A stretch of DNA of 42,193 bases from Gottschalkia purinilytica (lineage in GTDB: Bacteria; Bacillota; Clostridia; Tissierellales; Gottschalkiaceae), in assembly GCF_001190785.1 (NCBI RefSeq), contig NZ_LGSS01000020.1, forward strand, positions 1 to 42,193, given 5' to 3'. The translations under genes and the position numbers were made by a program. The notes beneath the pieces are model-generated. The model saw only the letters and a program-made list of their open reading frames with translations, was not told the origin of the DNA and searched no databases. Of the stretch, positions 8,816 to 17,695 are shown one piece after another (position 1 is the stretch's first letter; each line of letters opens with the position of its first letter).

Positions 8816-9125
8816 TACTTCCCCTCCTTTTATTATTTTTTTACAAAATAAAATAAATAGTAAGATTCTTTAAAACTTAATATTCAGAATCTTTCTATTT
8901 AATAAATACAAAGTATTTTGATAACTTGGCTAACTTTAATACATGTATTGACATTATTTATATTGTAGTTAAGAAAATCAACATATTTCTTATGTATTTT
9001 TAAGTTTCCTTTATACTATTTATATCATTATATAAAATATTATGTCAATTAGTTTTGAACTTTGTAACATTAATTTAACATATATAACCTTGAAATTTGA
9101 ACTTTTTCAATATAATTCTTAATAT
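8816..9125. other. Intergenic stretch, amidase upstream region
   Basis: Holds the amidase Shine-Dalgarno (CCCCTCC at about 8820-8827) and very AT-rich sequence. I see no gene, no good promoter pair and no clear terminator for the HypE-like gene that ends at 9126. Confidence 0.4.
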
Positions 9126-10109
9126 TTATATTACTTTATATAATTCATCACTTTGAGGTGGATCTATAGTTACACCTTGTCCATCTTCTTCTATAATAAT
9201 ATCTTCCTCTGTAACTTCTCCTATAATAGTGACTTGTATATTTTCTTTTCTAAGTTCTTTTAGTATTAACTCTGAGTTTTTATCAGAAGCTATTATAAGC
9301 ATACTTCCACTTGATATTAGTCTAAGTGGATTTATATTAAAAATACTACATATTTCATTTGTCGACTGTTTTATAGGTATAAGTTCTCTTTTTACTTTCA
9401 CTCCTTTACCTATAGCTTCTGAAGCTTCCCATATAGCTCCTAAAACTCCACCTTCTGTAATATCATGCATATAATTTACTCCAATACTTGCACATATCAT
9501 TCCTTCTTTAACTACACTTATATTATCTCCTAGGGCTTGTGCTTCCCTTATTAATTCTTCTGACAACTTATTTTTTAATCTATCTTCTAATTCATTAGCT
9601 ATTATTGATGTTCCCTCTATTCCTGCTGATTTCGTTATAAGAATTTTATCTCCTACTTTTATATTTTCCATAGTAATAACTCTCTCTTTTAATTGCTTTC
9701 CTATGACTGTAGTAGTTATAACTACTCTATTAACTGCATCAGTTATTTCCGTATGACCGCCAACTATTTCTACATTTAACTTTTCAGAAGCTTTCCCAGC
9801 ATCTTTCATTATTTGCTCTAAATCTTTTTCTGTAGTATTAGCTGGAGCTAAAATAGTCATAAGAACTCCTATAGGTTCAGCGCCACTTGCAGCTACATCA
9901 TTACATGAAATATTAATAGCTAAACTACCTATATTATGTGTAGCTCCTGTTATAGGGTCAGTCGAAACTACACAACTATATTCTCCAAAGTCAATTACTG
10001 AACAATCCTTTCCTACACCTGCATGAACTATGACTTCTTCTCTTTTATTTTTTATGTTTTCAAATACTAATTTTTCAAGTAGGTCATTTGGCACTTTTCC
10101 TATTTCCAT
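9126..10109 (-). CDS. AIR-synthase/HypE-like ATP-binding protein
   Basis: A 327-aa member of the PurM/HypE/SelD/ThiL superfamily, which phosphorylates or activates substrates with ATP. Recognisable elements are the N-terminal GVGKDCSVIDFGEY segment, STDPITGA, a NISCNDVAASGAEP metal/ATP block, EIVGGHTEI, and a C-terminal GEVTEEDIIIE region. It resembles HypE most, but the HypE C-terminal Cys that carries the thiocarboxamide is absent (the protein ends DELYKVI). It should therefore not do the hydrogenase cyanide-ligand reaction. It is not SelD: there is no Cys/Sec-containing N-terminal loop. It starts 2 bases after the stop of the upstream 196-aa gene, so the two are coupled. Function unknown. 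Confidence 0.8.
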   Translation of the reverse strand: MEIGKVPNDLLEKLVFENIKNKREEVIVHAGVGKDCSVIDFGEYSCVVSTDPITGATHNIGSLAINISCNDVAASGAEPIGVLMTILAPANTTEKDLEQIMKDAGKASEKLNVEIVGGHTEITDAVNRVVITTTVIGKQLKERVITMENIKVGDKILITKSAGIEGTSIIANELEDRLKNKLSEELIREAQALGDNISVVKEGMICASIGVNYMHDITEGGVLGAIWEASEAIGKGVKVKRELIPIKQSTNEICSIFNINPLRLISSGSMLIIASDKNSELILKELRKENIQVTIIGEVTEEDIIIEEDGQGVTIDPPQSDELYKVI

Positions 10110-10111
10110 TA

Positions 10112-10702
10112 TTAATCCTCCCCTTTAAAATATTTAATCCAATTTTCTATAGTAGTAAATTCATGATCTGATATTATATATATTGGTTTTATGTCATCAG
10201 GAGGTATACTATGAAAAATAAGTACTTCTTCATCATACCCTTCCTTTCTATCTTTTCTAAGTTTAAGATTATCTTTAAAGCTAAGAGAAGTATCCCAGTA
10301 TTTTCTTATAATCCTTTCTCCGTGGCAATCTAAGTAATCCCTTGCATCACTAAACATATCTATATGTTGAAGTATAAAAGGTTCATATATTTTATTTGCT
10401 AAACTTTCATTAGCTATCCAGCATTTACTTGGATTCACTTTTAATCCTAGTACTACACTGTGTGAATGCCATTGATGATCAGTTGAATAGTTCATACTAG
10501 CATATATAGCCTTTTCTCTTTGAACCCAATGAGGTATTTCTTCATTTTTTAAACTATCTATATACTTATGAAAACCTAAGTATTTATCTATATATGTATT
10601 TTTATCATTATATTTTATCCCATTTTCTAATATATCTTTTAAGTCTGTTATAGCAGCAACATGATACACGTATCCTGTATCTTTATAATCGGAGAAAAAC
10701 AC
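10112..10702 (-). CDS. Unrecognised 196-aa protein with ADP-ribosyltransferase-like H-Y-E pattern
   Basis: I do not recognise a named family. Three short segments look like the ADP-ribosyltransferase fold of the H-Y-E class: YHVAAITDLKDILENGI (H14, strand then an ILENGI helix), AIYAS (Y67) and DEEVLIFHSIPPDDI (E159, followed by the S-I-P-P-x-D-I turn common at that strand in DarT-like and other ART domains). No signal peptide or membrane segment. Start is GTG at 10702, eight bases after AAAGGAG. Coupled to the HypE-like gene 2 bases downstream. The ART assignment is inference from motif order; a structure prediction would decide. Confidence 0.6.
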   Translation of the reverse strand: MFFSDYKDTGYVYHVAAITDLKDILENGIKYNDKNTYIDKYLGFHKYIDSLKNEEIPHWVQREKAIYASMNYSTDHQWHSHSVVLGLKVNPSKCWIANESLANKIYEPFILQHIDMFSDARDYLDCHGERIIRKYWDTSLSFKDNLKLRKDRKEGYDEEVLIFHSIPPDDIKPIYIISDHEFTTIENWIKYFKGED

Positions 10703-10853
10703 TAAATCAACTCCTTTATTAATTAGAATATCATATTTTCATATATAAAAATAGTAAATTGTAGGCAAAATATATCAAAAGTAAAAATTAAAAATAAAAT
10801 TTATTTTATTTGGTTAAAATACTATTAATACATTTTAATCGGAGGTAATAGTT

Positions 10854-10985
10854 ATGAGCATTAACTGTTCTGAAAAGTGCCTTTATCAAGATGATGGATT
10901 ATGTACATTAAATCATATAACAACTTCTAGTGGAAATAGCTGTAGCAGTTGCCCATATTTTAAAGATAAAAAAACAGCTAACTAA
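10854..10985 (+). CDS. Small Cys-rich protein (43 aa)
   Basis: A short frame behind a GGAGG site (10841-10845) nine bases before the ATG encodes 43 residues with five Cys in the arrangement Cx3C-x7-C-x12-C-x2-C, ending in CPYFKDKK. Small proteins of this layout are widespread in Clostridia and often carry an unhelpful database name (hydroxymyristoyl-ACP dehydratase). The Cys spacing suggests a zinc or Fe-S site. It is followed by a strong terminator at 11114-11164, so it seems to be its own transcription unit. Confidence 0.75.
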   Translation: MSINCSEKCLYQDDGLCTLNHITTSSGNSCSSCPYFKDKKTAN

Positions 10986-11113
10986 TATCTACTATAATAA
11001 TTATTATTTAGTTAATTGAAAAATCTATTCATGTTCTTACACTTAAATAAAAAGTGTTAAAAATTATATAATTCTAATGTTTCATTATATAAAGAAACAA
11101 TTTATTAATTTTC

Positions 11114-11164
11114 AAAAAAAAGTAGCTAAAGGAGATGTTGTTTTATCCTATAGCTACTTTTTTT
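11114..11164. terminator. Bidirectional intrinsic terminator
   Basis: Arms AAAAAAAAGTAGCTA (11114-11128) and TAGCTACTTTTTTT (11151-11164) with an A-run on one side and a T-run on the other; it would terminate in either direction. It lies about 130 bases after the small Cys-rich gene. The remaining bases between 10986 and 11286 hold only a weak AAGTGT hairpin near 11036-11060 and the upstream region of the VTT gene. Confidence 0.85.
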
Positions 11165-11286
11165 CTTTTACAGTTAACACTTATTTAATCAAAGTTAAGA
11201 ATTCTAAAGAATTTTTCTTATTATTTCTTAATGTTTCTCCCCTATACTAAGAACATAAACTTTAGATATATTAGGAGGAAACAATC

Positions 11287-11928
11287 ATGAATATAAATAA
11301 AAAATATTTTATTGCACTTATAATATGGACTATATTAATATGTGTTTTTAAAAAATATAATTTAATAGCATTAGATACAGAGACTATAAAGCAATATCTA
11401 GTATCAAATACACAATATACGATGATAGCATTTATAGGATTGTGGGTAATTAGACTATTATTTTTCATACCTGGGGTTATCCTTATGGTATTAGGAGGAA
11501 TATGTTTCGGATCTATGAAGGGATTTTTGCTATCAATGTTAGGCTTCATTCTAAGTGAAACTTTAGTATATCTAGCTGGAAGAAAGTTCTCAAATTCACA
11601 ACTAAGAAATTTAATTAATAGTAAGCATCCAGAGATGGTACCGTTAATAGAAAAGTATAAATTTAAATTTTTAGCATTAGGAGTACTTTGCCCTGTAGCT
11701 CCAACGGACATTATATGCTTTTTATCAGCTTCAACAAGAGTAAGTTACATCAAATATATTTTATCTATAATTTTAGCTAACACTCCTGCCATGTTGCTAT
11801 ATAGTTATATGGGAATAGGTTACAAAGATTCTGTATATAGTATTACACTACTTGTCATATCAATTAGTATAATTACCTTTTATTCCACAACAATATGGAA
11901 TAGTCTTAAAGACAAAGTAGGATGTTAA
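11287..11928 (+). CDS. VTT/SNARE-associated-Golgi-domain membrane protein (YqeD/TVP38-like)
   Basis: A 213-aa polytopic membrane protein. The hydrophobic segments and the VTT (DedA/TVP38) signature are visible: FFIPGVILMVLGGICFG, then GFILSETLVYLAGRKF at about residues 55-100, and a later LCPVAPTDIICFLSAST segment. Family members are implicated in membrane lipid or polyprenyl-phosphate transport, but this subgroup is uncharacterised. AGGAGG precedes the ATG. Alone on the plus strand and closed by a terminator. A second, different VTT protein is encoded at 29692-30402. Confidence 0.82.
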   Translation: MNINKKYFIALIIWTILICVFKKYNLIALDTETIKQYLVSNTQYTMIAFIGLWVIRLLFFIPGVILMVLGGICFGSMKGFLLSMLGFILSETLVYLAGRKFSNSQLRNLINSKHPEMVPLIEKYKFKFLALGVLCPVAPTDIICFLSASTRVSYIKYILSIILANTPAMLLYSYMGIGYKDSVYSITLLVISISIITFYSTTIWNSLKDKVGC

Positions 11929-11999
11929 TAGTTTAGTTATCATTTTTACTAAATGAATTCATCAAAATCTATTTAATTATTATGTTTTAAATTAAATAT

Positions 12000-12056
12000 A
12001 AGAAACCTCCTTATATAGATTTTCAGTAAAAACCTTAATCTACAAGGAGGTTTCTT
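12000..12056. terminator. Long bidirectional terminator between convergent genes
   Basis: Outer arms AAGAAACCTCCTT (12000-12012) and AAGGAGGTTTCTT (12044-12056) enclose a second stem (TAGATT/AATCTA). It ends both the VTT gene (plus) and oppA (minus), which converge here. Confidence 0.85.
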
Positions 12057-12073
12057 TTGATTACTTTATTATA

Positions 12074-13750
12074 TTAGTGTTTTAAGATGTAAGTCCATTT
12101 AAAGTCTGTATCAACTCCAACTGGATATCTAGCTATTCCTTTTACATATGGTTTTACCGCATGTGGTTTTACTTCATAATATAAAGGATATATAGGCATA
12201 TCTTTTGCTAATATTTTTTCTGCCTTAATTAAATTATCATGTCTTTCATTAATATCTGCTGTAGTTATTGCTGTTTTTACTAATTCATCATATTCTGGAT
12301 TTGAATAGTAAGCATCATTATGTGGTGCACCTGTTAAATGTAAATCCATAAATGACATTGGGTCGTTATAGTCTCCTCCCCAACCTGCCATAGTTATTGT
12401 ATAATCTTTTCTGTCATATCTATCTAGTCTTAATTTAAATGACGCTGACTCTATTTTTATTTCTACTCCTAATGCTTTTTTCCACATTTCTTGATAAGTT
12501 TGTGCTTCTCTTAATGCTCTTGTACTATCTCCTGCTAAGAAGCTTGTTCCTTTTTGGAACTCTTCTTTAGTAATTCCTAACTCTTTTAATCCTTTTTCAA
12601 AGTATTCTTTTGCTTTTTTAGCATCATATTTTGGTAATACATCTCCACGTTGCTTAGCAAATTCTCCATCATCTTTACCTTTTATAAGTCCTGGTGTTAA
12701 TCCTCCTGCAACTACTCCAGCACCTCTTAAAACATTATCTACGTGAGATTTTCTATCTATCGCAAGTGATAGACCTTTTCTTATATTTTCATTTTTCATG
12801 TATTTATTTTCAACGTTATATTGTAAATACCAAACTGTACCTTCTGGTACTTTTACATAATCTTCAGTGTCTTTATATTTATCTATAAAGTCTACTGAAA
12901 CTGTCATTTCATCCATATCTCCAGTGTCATATAAGTTAACTAGAGCATTAGCATCTGTTATCATATCTCCTTCAATTCTTTGAAGTTTAACACTTTTAGC
13001 ATCCCAGTAATTAGGATTTTTTTCTAAAGTTAACTTTTGTTCATTTTTCCACTCTTTAACTACGAATGGTCCTGAATATACCATTTTATCTGGAGCTGTA
13101 GCAAATTGGTCACCAAGCTTCTCTACAGTAGCTTTTTGAGCTGGTAAGTAAGTATAGAATGCTAGTAAATCTAAGAAGAATGGAGTTGGTCTTTCTAACT
13201 CTACTTTTAATGTTTTTGGATCTACTACAGTTATTCCTACTTGATCAGCATCTTTTATTTTTCCAGTATTATAAGCTTCTCCATTTTTAATATGATATAA
13301 CTGATAAGCATATTCTGAAGCTGTTGCTGGATTTAATGCTCTTTTCCAAGCAAATGCAAAATCTTCAGCTGTTATTGGTGTTCCATCTGACCATTTAGCA
13401 TCTCTTAAATGGAATGTATATGTTAGTTTATCATCACTAACTTCCCATTTTTCAGCTAAACCTGAACCTTGTTTTATTTCTCCATTTGGAGATCTTCTTA
13501 CAAGTCCTTCATAAATTCCATTAATGATCCATCCTGAAACTTGATCTTTACAAACTTGTGGATCTAAGTTAGGTGGGTTTGCCTGCCAGTTAAATCTTAA
13601 TACTTGTTCTTCTGCTAATTCTTCTTTGCCTGTACTTTCTTTCCCCTTATCACTTTTCTTGTCGCCTGAACTATTTCCACATCCAGCCAGTCCAAGGGAA
13701 AGTGATAATACAGCAACTAAAGATAATGAAAGCCATTTTTTCATCTTCAT
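12074..13750 (-). CDS. oppA: Oligopeptide ABC transporter, substrate-binding lipoprotein
   Basis: A 558-aa SBP_bac_5 family protein. The signal peptide ends in the lipobox LAGC (Cys24), followed by a Lys/Ser/Glu-rich linker and the two-lobed binding fold: VLRFNWQANPPNLDPQ, TYTFHLRDAKWSDGTPITAEDFAFAWKRALNP and YSGPFVVKEW are typical OppA landmarks. It captures peptides outside the membrane for OppBCDF. ATG start with GGAGG seven bases upstream. It is the last gene of the operon, separated from oppF by 73 bases that contain a hairpin. It may therefore be expressed at a different level from the membrane parts. Confidence 0.95.
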   Translation of the reverse strand: MKMKKWLSLSLVAVLSLSLGLAGCGNSSGDKKSDKGKESTGKEELAEEQVLRFNWQANPPNLDPQVCKDQVSGWIINGIYEGLVRRSPNGEIKQGSGLAEKWEVSDDKLTYTFHLRDAKWSDGTPITAEDFAFAWKRALNPATASEYAYQLYHIKNGEAYNTGKIKDADQVGITVVDPKTLKVELERPTPFFLDLLAFYTYLPAQKATVEKLGDQFATAPDKMVYSGPFVVKEWKNEQKLTLEKNPNYWDAKSVKLQRIEGDMITDANALVNLYDTGDMDEMTVSVDFIDKYKDTEDYVKVPEGTVWYLQYNVENKYMKNENIRKGLSLAIDRKSHVDNVLRGAGVVAGGLTPGLIKGKDDGEFAKQRGDVLPKYDAKKAKEYFEKGLKELGITKEEFQKGTSFLAGDSTRALREAQTYQEMWKKALGVEIKIESASFKLRLDRYDRKDYTITMAGWGGDYNDPMSFMDLHLTGAPHNDAYYSNPEYDELVKTAITTADINERHDNLIKAEKILAKDMPIYPLYYEVKPHAVKPYVKGIARYPVGVDTDFKWTYILKH

Positions 13751-13803
13751 TTACTTTCCTCCCTTATTTCTCTAAATATATTTATTTAGTGTATTTATTT
13801 AAA

Positions 13804-13832
13804 GTAGAGTAAGAAGAAAAAACTTACTCTAC
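13804..13832 (-). promoter_or_regulatory. Intercistronic hairpin between oppF and oppA
   Basis: Perfect 10-bp arms GTAGAGTAAG (13804-13813) and CTTACTCTAC (13823-13832); one arm lies in the last codons of oppF. The minus-strand continuation is TTTAAATAAA. It could be a partial terminator or an mRNA 3'-end stabiliser that sets the ratio of OppA to the other subunits. Confidence 0.6.
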
Positions 13833-14789
13833 CATATGACAAGCTACAAAATGATCTGGTCTAATTTCTCTAAATTCTGGTTGTTTTTGTTGGCATATAG
13901 TGCTAGCAATACTACATCTAGTTCTAAATTTACATCCTGAAGGAGGGTCTATTGGACTTGGTACATCTCCTTCTAGCATTATTCTTTTTCTACTTCTTTC
14001 GATTTCCGGATCTGGTATTGGTACAGCAGAAAGTAGTGCCTGAGTGTAAGGGTGTAATGGTTTATCATATAGTTCAGTACTTTCAGCTAACTCTACTATA
14101 TTTCCAAGATACATAACAGCTATTCTATTTGATATATGTTTAACCATACTTAAGTCGTGAGCAATAAATATATAAGTTAATCCAAATTCTTTTTGCAAAT
14201 CTTCTAGCAGATTAACTACTTGAGCCTGAATCGATACGTCAAGAGCAGATATAGGTTCGTCACATATTATGAGCTCAGGCTCAATAGCAAGAGCTCTTGC
14301 TATACCTATACGTTGTCTTTGTCCACCACTAAACTCATGTGGATATCTATTAGCATGTTCTTTATTTAGCCCAACTAGTTCTAGTAGTTCATATATTCTT
14401 TTTTGTCTTGCTTCACCCTTGTATAGGTCATGAATATCTATACCCTCACCTATAATATCTGTAACTGTCATTCTAGGATTCAGTGATGCATATGGATCCT
14501 GGAATATCATCTGAGCTTTTCTTGTAAAATCTTTTCTTTCTTTTCCGTTCATTTTATTTATATTTTTATCCTCAAATATTATATCTCCATCTGTTGCATC
14601 ATAAAGTCCTATTATAGTTCTACCTGCAGTTGATTTTCCACATCCTGATTCTCCAACTAGTCCTATAGTTTCACCTCTTTTAACCTTAAGACTTATTCCA
14701 TCTACAGCTTTTAATATCTGTCCTTTACCTACATTAAAGTATTTTTTCAAGTTATTAATTTCTATTAGATTCTTTTCATTGTTACTCAC
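13824..14789 (-). CDS. oppF: Oligopeptide ABC transporter ATPase OppF
   Basis: A 321-aa ABC ATPase. Walker A GESGCGKS near residue 45, signature FSGGQRQR, Walker [13 protein letters not shown], and the C-terminal oligopeptide/dipeptide extension with [14 protein letters not shown]. It powers peptide import together with OppD. GTG start at 14789, ten bases after GGAGG, and 2 bases after the oppD stop. The [15 protein letters not shown] block is characteristic of OppF/DppF and not OppD. Confidence 0.95.
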   Translation of the reverse strand: MSNNEKNLIEINNLKKYFNVGKGQILKAVDGISLKVKRGETIGLVGESGCGKSTAGRTIIGLYDATDGDIIFEDKNINKMNGKERKDFTRKAQMIFQDPYASLNPRMTVTDIIGEGIDIHDLYKGEARQKRIYELLELVGLNKEHANRYPHEFSGGQRQRIGIARALAIEPELIICDEPISALDVSIQAQVVNLLEDLQKEFGLTYIFIAHDLSMVKHISNRIAVMYLGNIVELAESTELYDKPLHPYTQALLSAVPIPDPEIERSRKRIMLEGDVPSPIDPPSGCKFRTRCSIASTICQQKQPEFREIRPDHFVACHMVE

Positions 14790-14791
14790 TT

Positions 14792-15808
14792 TTATTTCCC
14801 TCCTTTGGCTACAGGACTCTCAACATTAGGCGCTAATTCATGTTGTAGCCAACAATTTACACGGTGAGTATCTGTAATTTGAGTTTCTTCTGGATGCTGT
14901 TCTAAACAAACTCCCATTGCATAGTCACATCTAGCCGCAAATGGACATCCTTTTGGAGGTGCTATTAAGTCAGGTGGTGTACCATTTATAGGTATCAGTT
15001 TTTCATTTTTATTTATATCTAGTCTAGGAACTGATTTTAGAAGTCCCCATGTATAAGGATGCTTTGGATTATAAAATACTTCATTTACAGTTCCAGTCTC
15101 TATAATAACTCCAGCATACATTACTGCTACTCTATCTGATATATCTGCAACTACTCCTAAATCATGAGTAATTATTATTATTGACATGTGGAGTTTTTCT
15201 TGTAATTCTCTCATAAGATCTATAATCTGAGCCTGTATAGTAACATCTAGTGCAGTTGTAGGTTCATCAGCTATAAGAAGCTTTGGATTACAAGCTAGTG
15301 CTATAGCTATCATAGCTCTTTGTCTCATACCACCACTGAATTCATGTGGATATTGTTCTACACGCTTTTCTGGTGTTGGAAGACCAACTAGTTTAAGCAT
15401 TTCTATAGCTTTTTCTTTAGCTTGCTTTTTATCCATATTTTGATGTTTCATTAAGCCTTCCATTATCTGCTTTCCGATTTTCATAGTTGGATTAAGAGAT
15501 GTCATAGGGTCTTGGAAAATCATACTTATATCTTTTCCACGAACAGACTCCATTTGTTTATCTGAAAGTTTTGTAAGATCTTTTCCTTCAAATGTTATTG
15601 TTCCTCTTTTTATTCTTCCAGGAGGCATAGGGATAAGTCTCATTATAGTCTGTGATGTTACTGACTTGCCACATCCAGATTCTCCTACTATTGCTAAAGT
15701 TTCTCCTTTATTTACATGAAAGTTCACACCTCTAACAGATTGAACTTCTCCAGAATAAGTGTCAAAAGATACTGCTAAGTCTTTAACATCTAAAAGTTTA
15801 TCTTTCAA
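14792..15808 (-). CDS. oppD: Oligopeptide ABC transporter ATPase OppD
   Basis: A 338-aa ABC ATPase. Walker A GESGCGKS (42-49), signature FSGGMRQR, Walker [13 protein letters not shown], then the C-terminal extension with four Cys (CPFAARC..., ..VC, ..NC) of the kind proposed to bind an Fe-S cluster in some peptide importers. Start codon is TTG at 15808, seven bases after GGAGG. Tightly packed between oppC (12 bases) and oppF (2 bases). Confidence 0.95.
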   Translation of the reverse strand: MKDKLLDVKDLAVSFDTYSGEVQSVRGVNFHVNKGETLAIVGESGCGKSVTSQTIMRLIPMPPGRIKRGTITFEGKDLTKLSDKQMESVRGKDISMIFQDPMTSLNPTMKIGKQIMEGLMKHQNMDKKQAKEKAIEMLKLVGLPTPEKRVEQYPHEFSGGMRQRAMIAIALACNPKLLIADEPTTALDVTIQAQIIDLMRELQEKLHMSIIIITHDLGVVADISDRVAVMYAGVIIETGTVNEVFYNPKHPYTWGLLKSVPRLDINKNEKLIPINGTPPDLIAPPKGCPFAARCDYAMGVCLEQHPEETQITDTHRVNCWLQHELAPNVESPVAKGGK

Positions 15809-15820
15809 CGTCTTCCCTCC

Positions 15821-16753
15821 TTACTTTCTAAGCTTAGGATCTAGTGCGTCCCTAATGCCGTCTCCTAATATATTAAATGCAAGCATTGTTACACTTATTA
15901 ATAAAGCTGGGAATAATAGCTGATATGGATATGTTAAAAGTGTCAATGTTCCTTCATTAGCTAGTGTTCCCCAACTTGCTAGTGGTGCTGGAACTCCAAG
16001 TCCTATATAACTTAAGAAAGCTTCTGTAAATATTGCACTAGGAACTTGGAAAGTTAAGTTTATTATTATAGGTCCCATAGCATTTGGTATCAAGTGTTTT
16101 AGTATAATTCTTGATGAACTAGCTCCTAAAGTTTTGGCAGCAAGTACAAACTCCATTTGTTTTAGCTGTAGTACTTGGCCCCTAACTAGACGAGCCATTC
16201 CTCCCCATCCAGAAATGGATATCGCTACTATTATAGTGCTTAATCCTTGCCCCATAACAAGCATTAATAGGATAACCCACAATAGCTCTGGTATAGAGTA
16301 TATTATCTCTACTATACGCATCATTATAACGTCTACATATCCACCAAGATAACCTGAAATTCCGCCATATATAATCCCGATAGTTATATTAATTAATGCT
16401 GAAATAAATCCTATGAATAAAGATACTTTAGCTCCTTCCCAACATCTAACAAATATATCTCTTCCTAGTGCATCAGTTCCGAACCAATGTACTGATGTAG
16501 GTCCTTTATTTATAAGAGTAAAGTCTTGTTCTGAATATCCAAAAGGTCTAATTTTAGGCCCTAAAAAAGCCATTATAATTATAAGAAATAATAATCCAAG
16601 TGAGAACAGTGCTAGTTTGTTTTCTTTTAGTCTTCTCCAAGCATCAGCCCAGTAAGTTAAACTAGGTCTAACAATTTTTTCAGATTTATCTATATCTTTG
16701 TCTACAGGCTTAAACATATCTTCAGTCAATGTAGACATCTGACTCTTCGGCAT
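15821..16753 (-). CDS. oppC: Oligopeptide ABC transporter permease OppC
   Basis: A 310-aa inner-membrane permease with the N-terminal OppC segment (RRLKENKLALFSLGLLFLII), the HWFGTDALGRDIFVR loop typical of OppC/DppC, about six membrane helices, and the EAA loop VLAAKTLGASSSRIILKHLIPN. Forms the pore with OppB. ATG start with a GAGGGGAG site. Confidence 0.95.
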   Translation of the reverse strand: MPKSQMSTLTEDMFKPVDKDIDKSEKIVRPSLTYWADAWRRLKENKLALFSLGLLFLIIIMAFLGPKIRPFGYSEQDFTLINKGPTSVHWFGTDALGRDIFVRCWEGAKVSLFIGFISALINITIGIIYGGISGYLGGYVDVIMMRIVEIIYSIPELLWVILLMLVMGQGLSTIIVAISISGWGGMARLVRGQVLQLKQMEFVLAAKTLGASSSRIILKHLIPNAMGPIIINLTFQVPSAIFTEAFLSYIGLGVPAPLASWGTLANEGTLTLLTYPYQLLFPALLISVTMLAFNILGDGIRDALDPKLRK

Positions 16754-16774
16754 CTTTTTCTCCCCTCTTTCTAA

Positions 16775-17695
16775 CTACTGGTCTAGTCTTATTCTAGGAT
16801 CAACTAGTCCGTATAATAAGTCTATAATGTACATCATAAATACTAATATAGTTGCATAAAATGTCGTAGTTCCTAGTATAAGTGTATAGTCATTTTGTTG
16901 AATACTTTGAACATAATGCTTACCTATCCCAGGTATTATAAATATATTTTCAACTACGAATGATCCTATAAGAACTGAAGCTATCATAACTCCAAGTATA
17001 GTTATTACTGGTAATATAGCGTTTCTTATAGTATGTTTAAATATTATAGATCCTTTTGAAAGACCTTTTGCCTTAGCTGTTTTTACATAATCTTGTCCTA
17101 ATACATCAAGCATACTTGTTCTCATCATTCTAGCTATATATGCAGTCATACTTAATCCTAAAGCTACTACTGGTAGTACATAGTGGCTAAGAGTACCCCA
17201 TCTTCCAACTGGGAACCATTTCAGATATGCTCCAAACCAATACTGAAATAATGCTGCAAATACAAAGTTAGGAACTGAAACTCCTATTACAGCAGTTATA
17301 ATCACTAAATAGTCAGGGAGCTTACCCCTATTTAGTGATGCTATCACTCCACATGATACTCCCACTACTACTCCTAACGTAGCAGCTAATAATCCTAGCT
17401 TAGCTGATACAGGAAATCCTTCTGATAGTATATTTCCAACTGATCTGTTTTCATACTTCATTGAATCTCCTAAATCTCCCTTTAAAAGATTTTTCATATA
17501 AGTTCCGTATTGAACTATAAGTGGCTTATCTAGCCCATATTTAGCTTCTAAGTTTTTCATAATTTGTGGTGGTATTTTCTTACCATCAGTAAACGGATCT
17601 CCTGGTATTGAGTGCATTAAGAAAAATGTTATAGTTATAATAACCCAAACAGTTAACACCGCTATTACTCCTCTTTTAAGAGTATACTTTAACAA
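16775..17695 (-). CDS. oppB: Oligopeptide ABC transporter permease OppB
   Basis: A 306-aa permease with the N-terminal KRGVIAVLTVWVIITITFFLMHSIPGDPF helix of OppB/DppB, the LEAKYGLDKPL segment and an EAA loop YVKTAKAKGLSKGSIIFKHTIRN. First gene of the opp operon. Start is TTG at 17695, six bases after a GGAGGTG site. Upstream is a 683-base AT-rich region with palindromes and a CodY-box-like sequence. Confidence 0.95.
   Translation of the reverse strand: MLKYTLKRGVIAVLTVWVIITITFFLMHSIPGDPFTDGKKIPPQIMKNLEAKYGLDKPLIVQYGTYMKNLLKGDLGDSMKYENRSVGNILSEGFPVSAKLGLLAATLGVVVGVSCGVIASLNRGKLPDYLVIITAVIGVSVPNFVFAALFQYWFGAYLKWFPVGRWGTLSHYVLPVVALGLSMTAYIARMMRTSMLDVLGQDYVKTAKAKGLSKGSIIFKHTIRNAILPVITILGVMIASVLIGSFVVENIFIIPGIGKHYVQSIQQNDYTLILGTTTFYATILVFMMYIIDLLYGLVDPRIRLDQ

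Noticed and set aside
9126-10109. Selenophosphate synthetase (SelD)
   Set aside because: The fold is the same superfamily, but the Cys/Sec-containing N-terminal loop of SelD is missing and the motifs fit HypE/AIR synthase better.
11271-11711. Open frame of 146 codons on the minus strand
   Set aside because: Antisense to the VTT membrane protein, which has a strong AGGAGG site and a recognisable family pattern.
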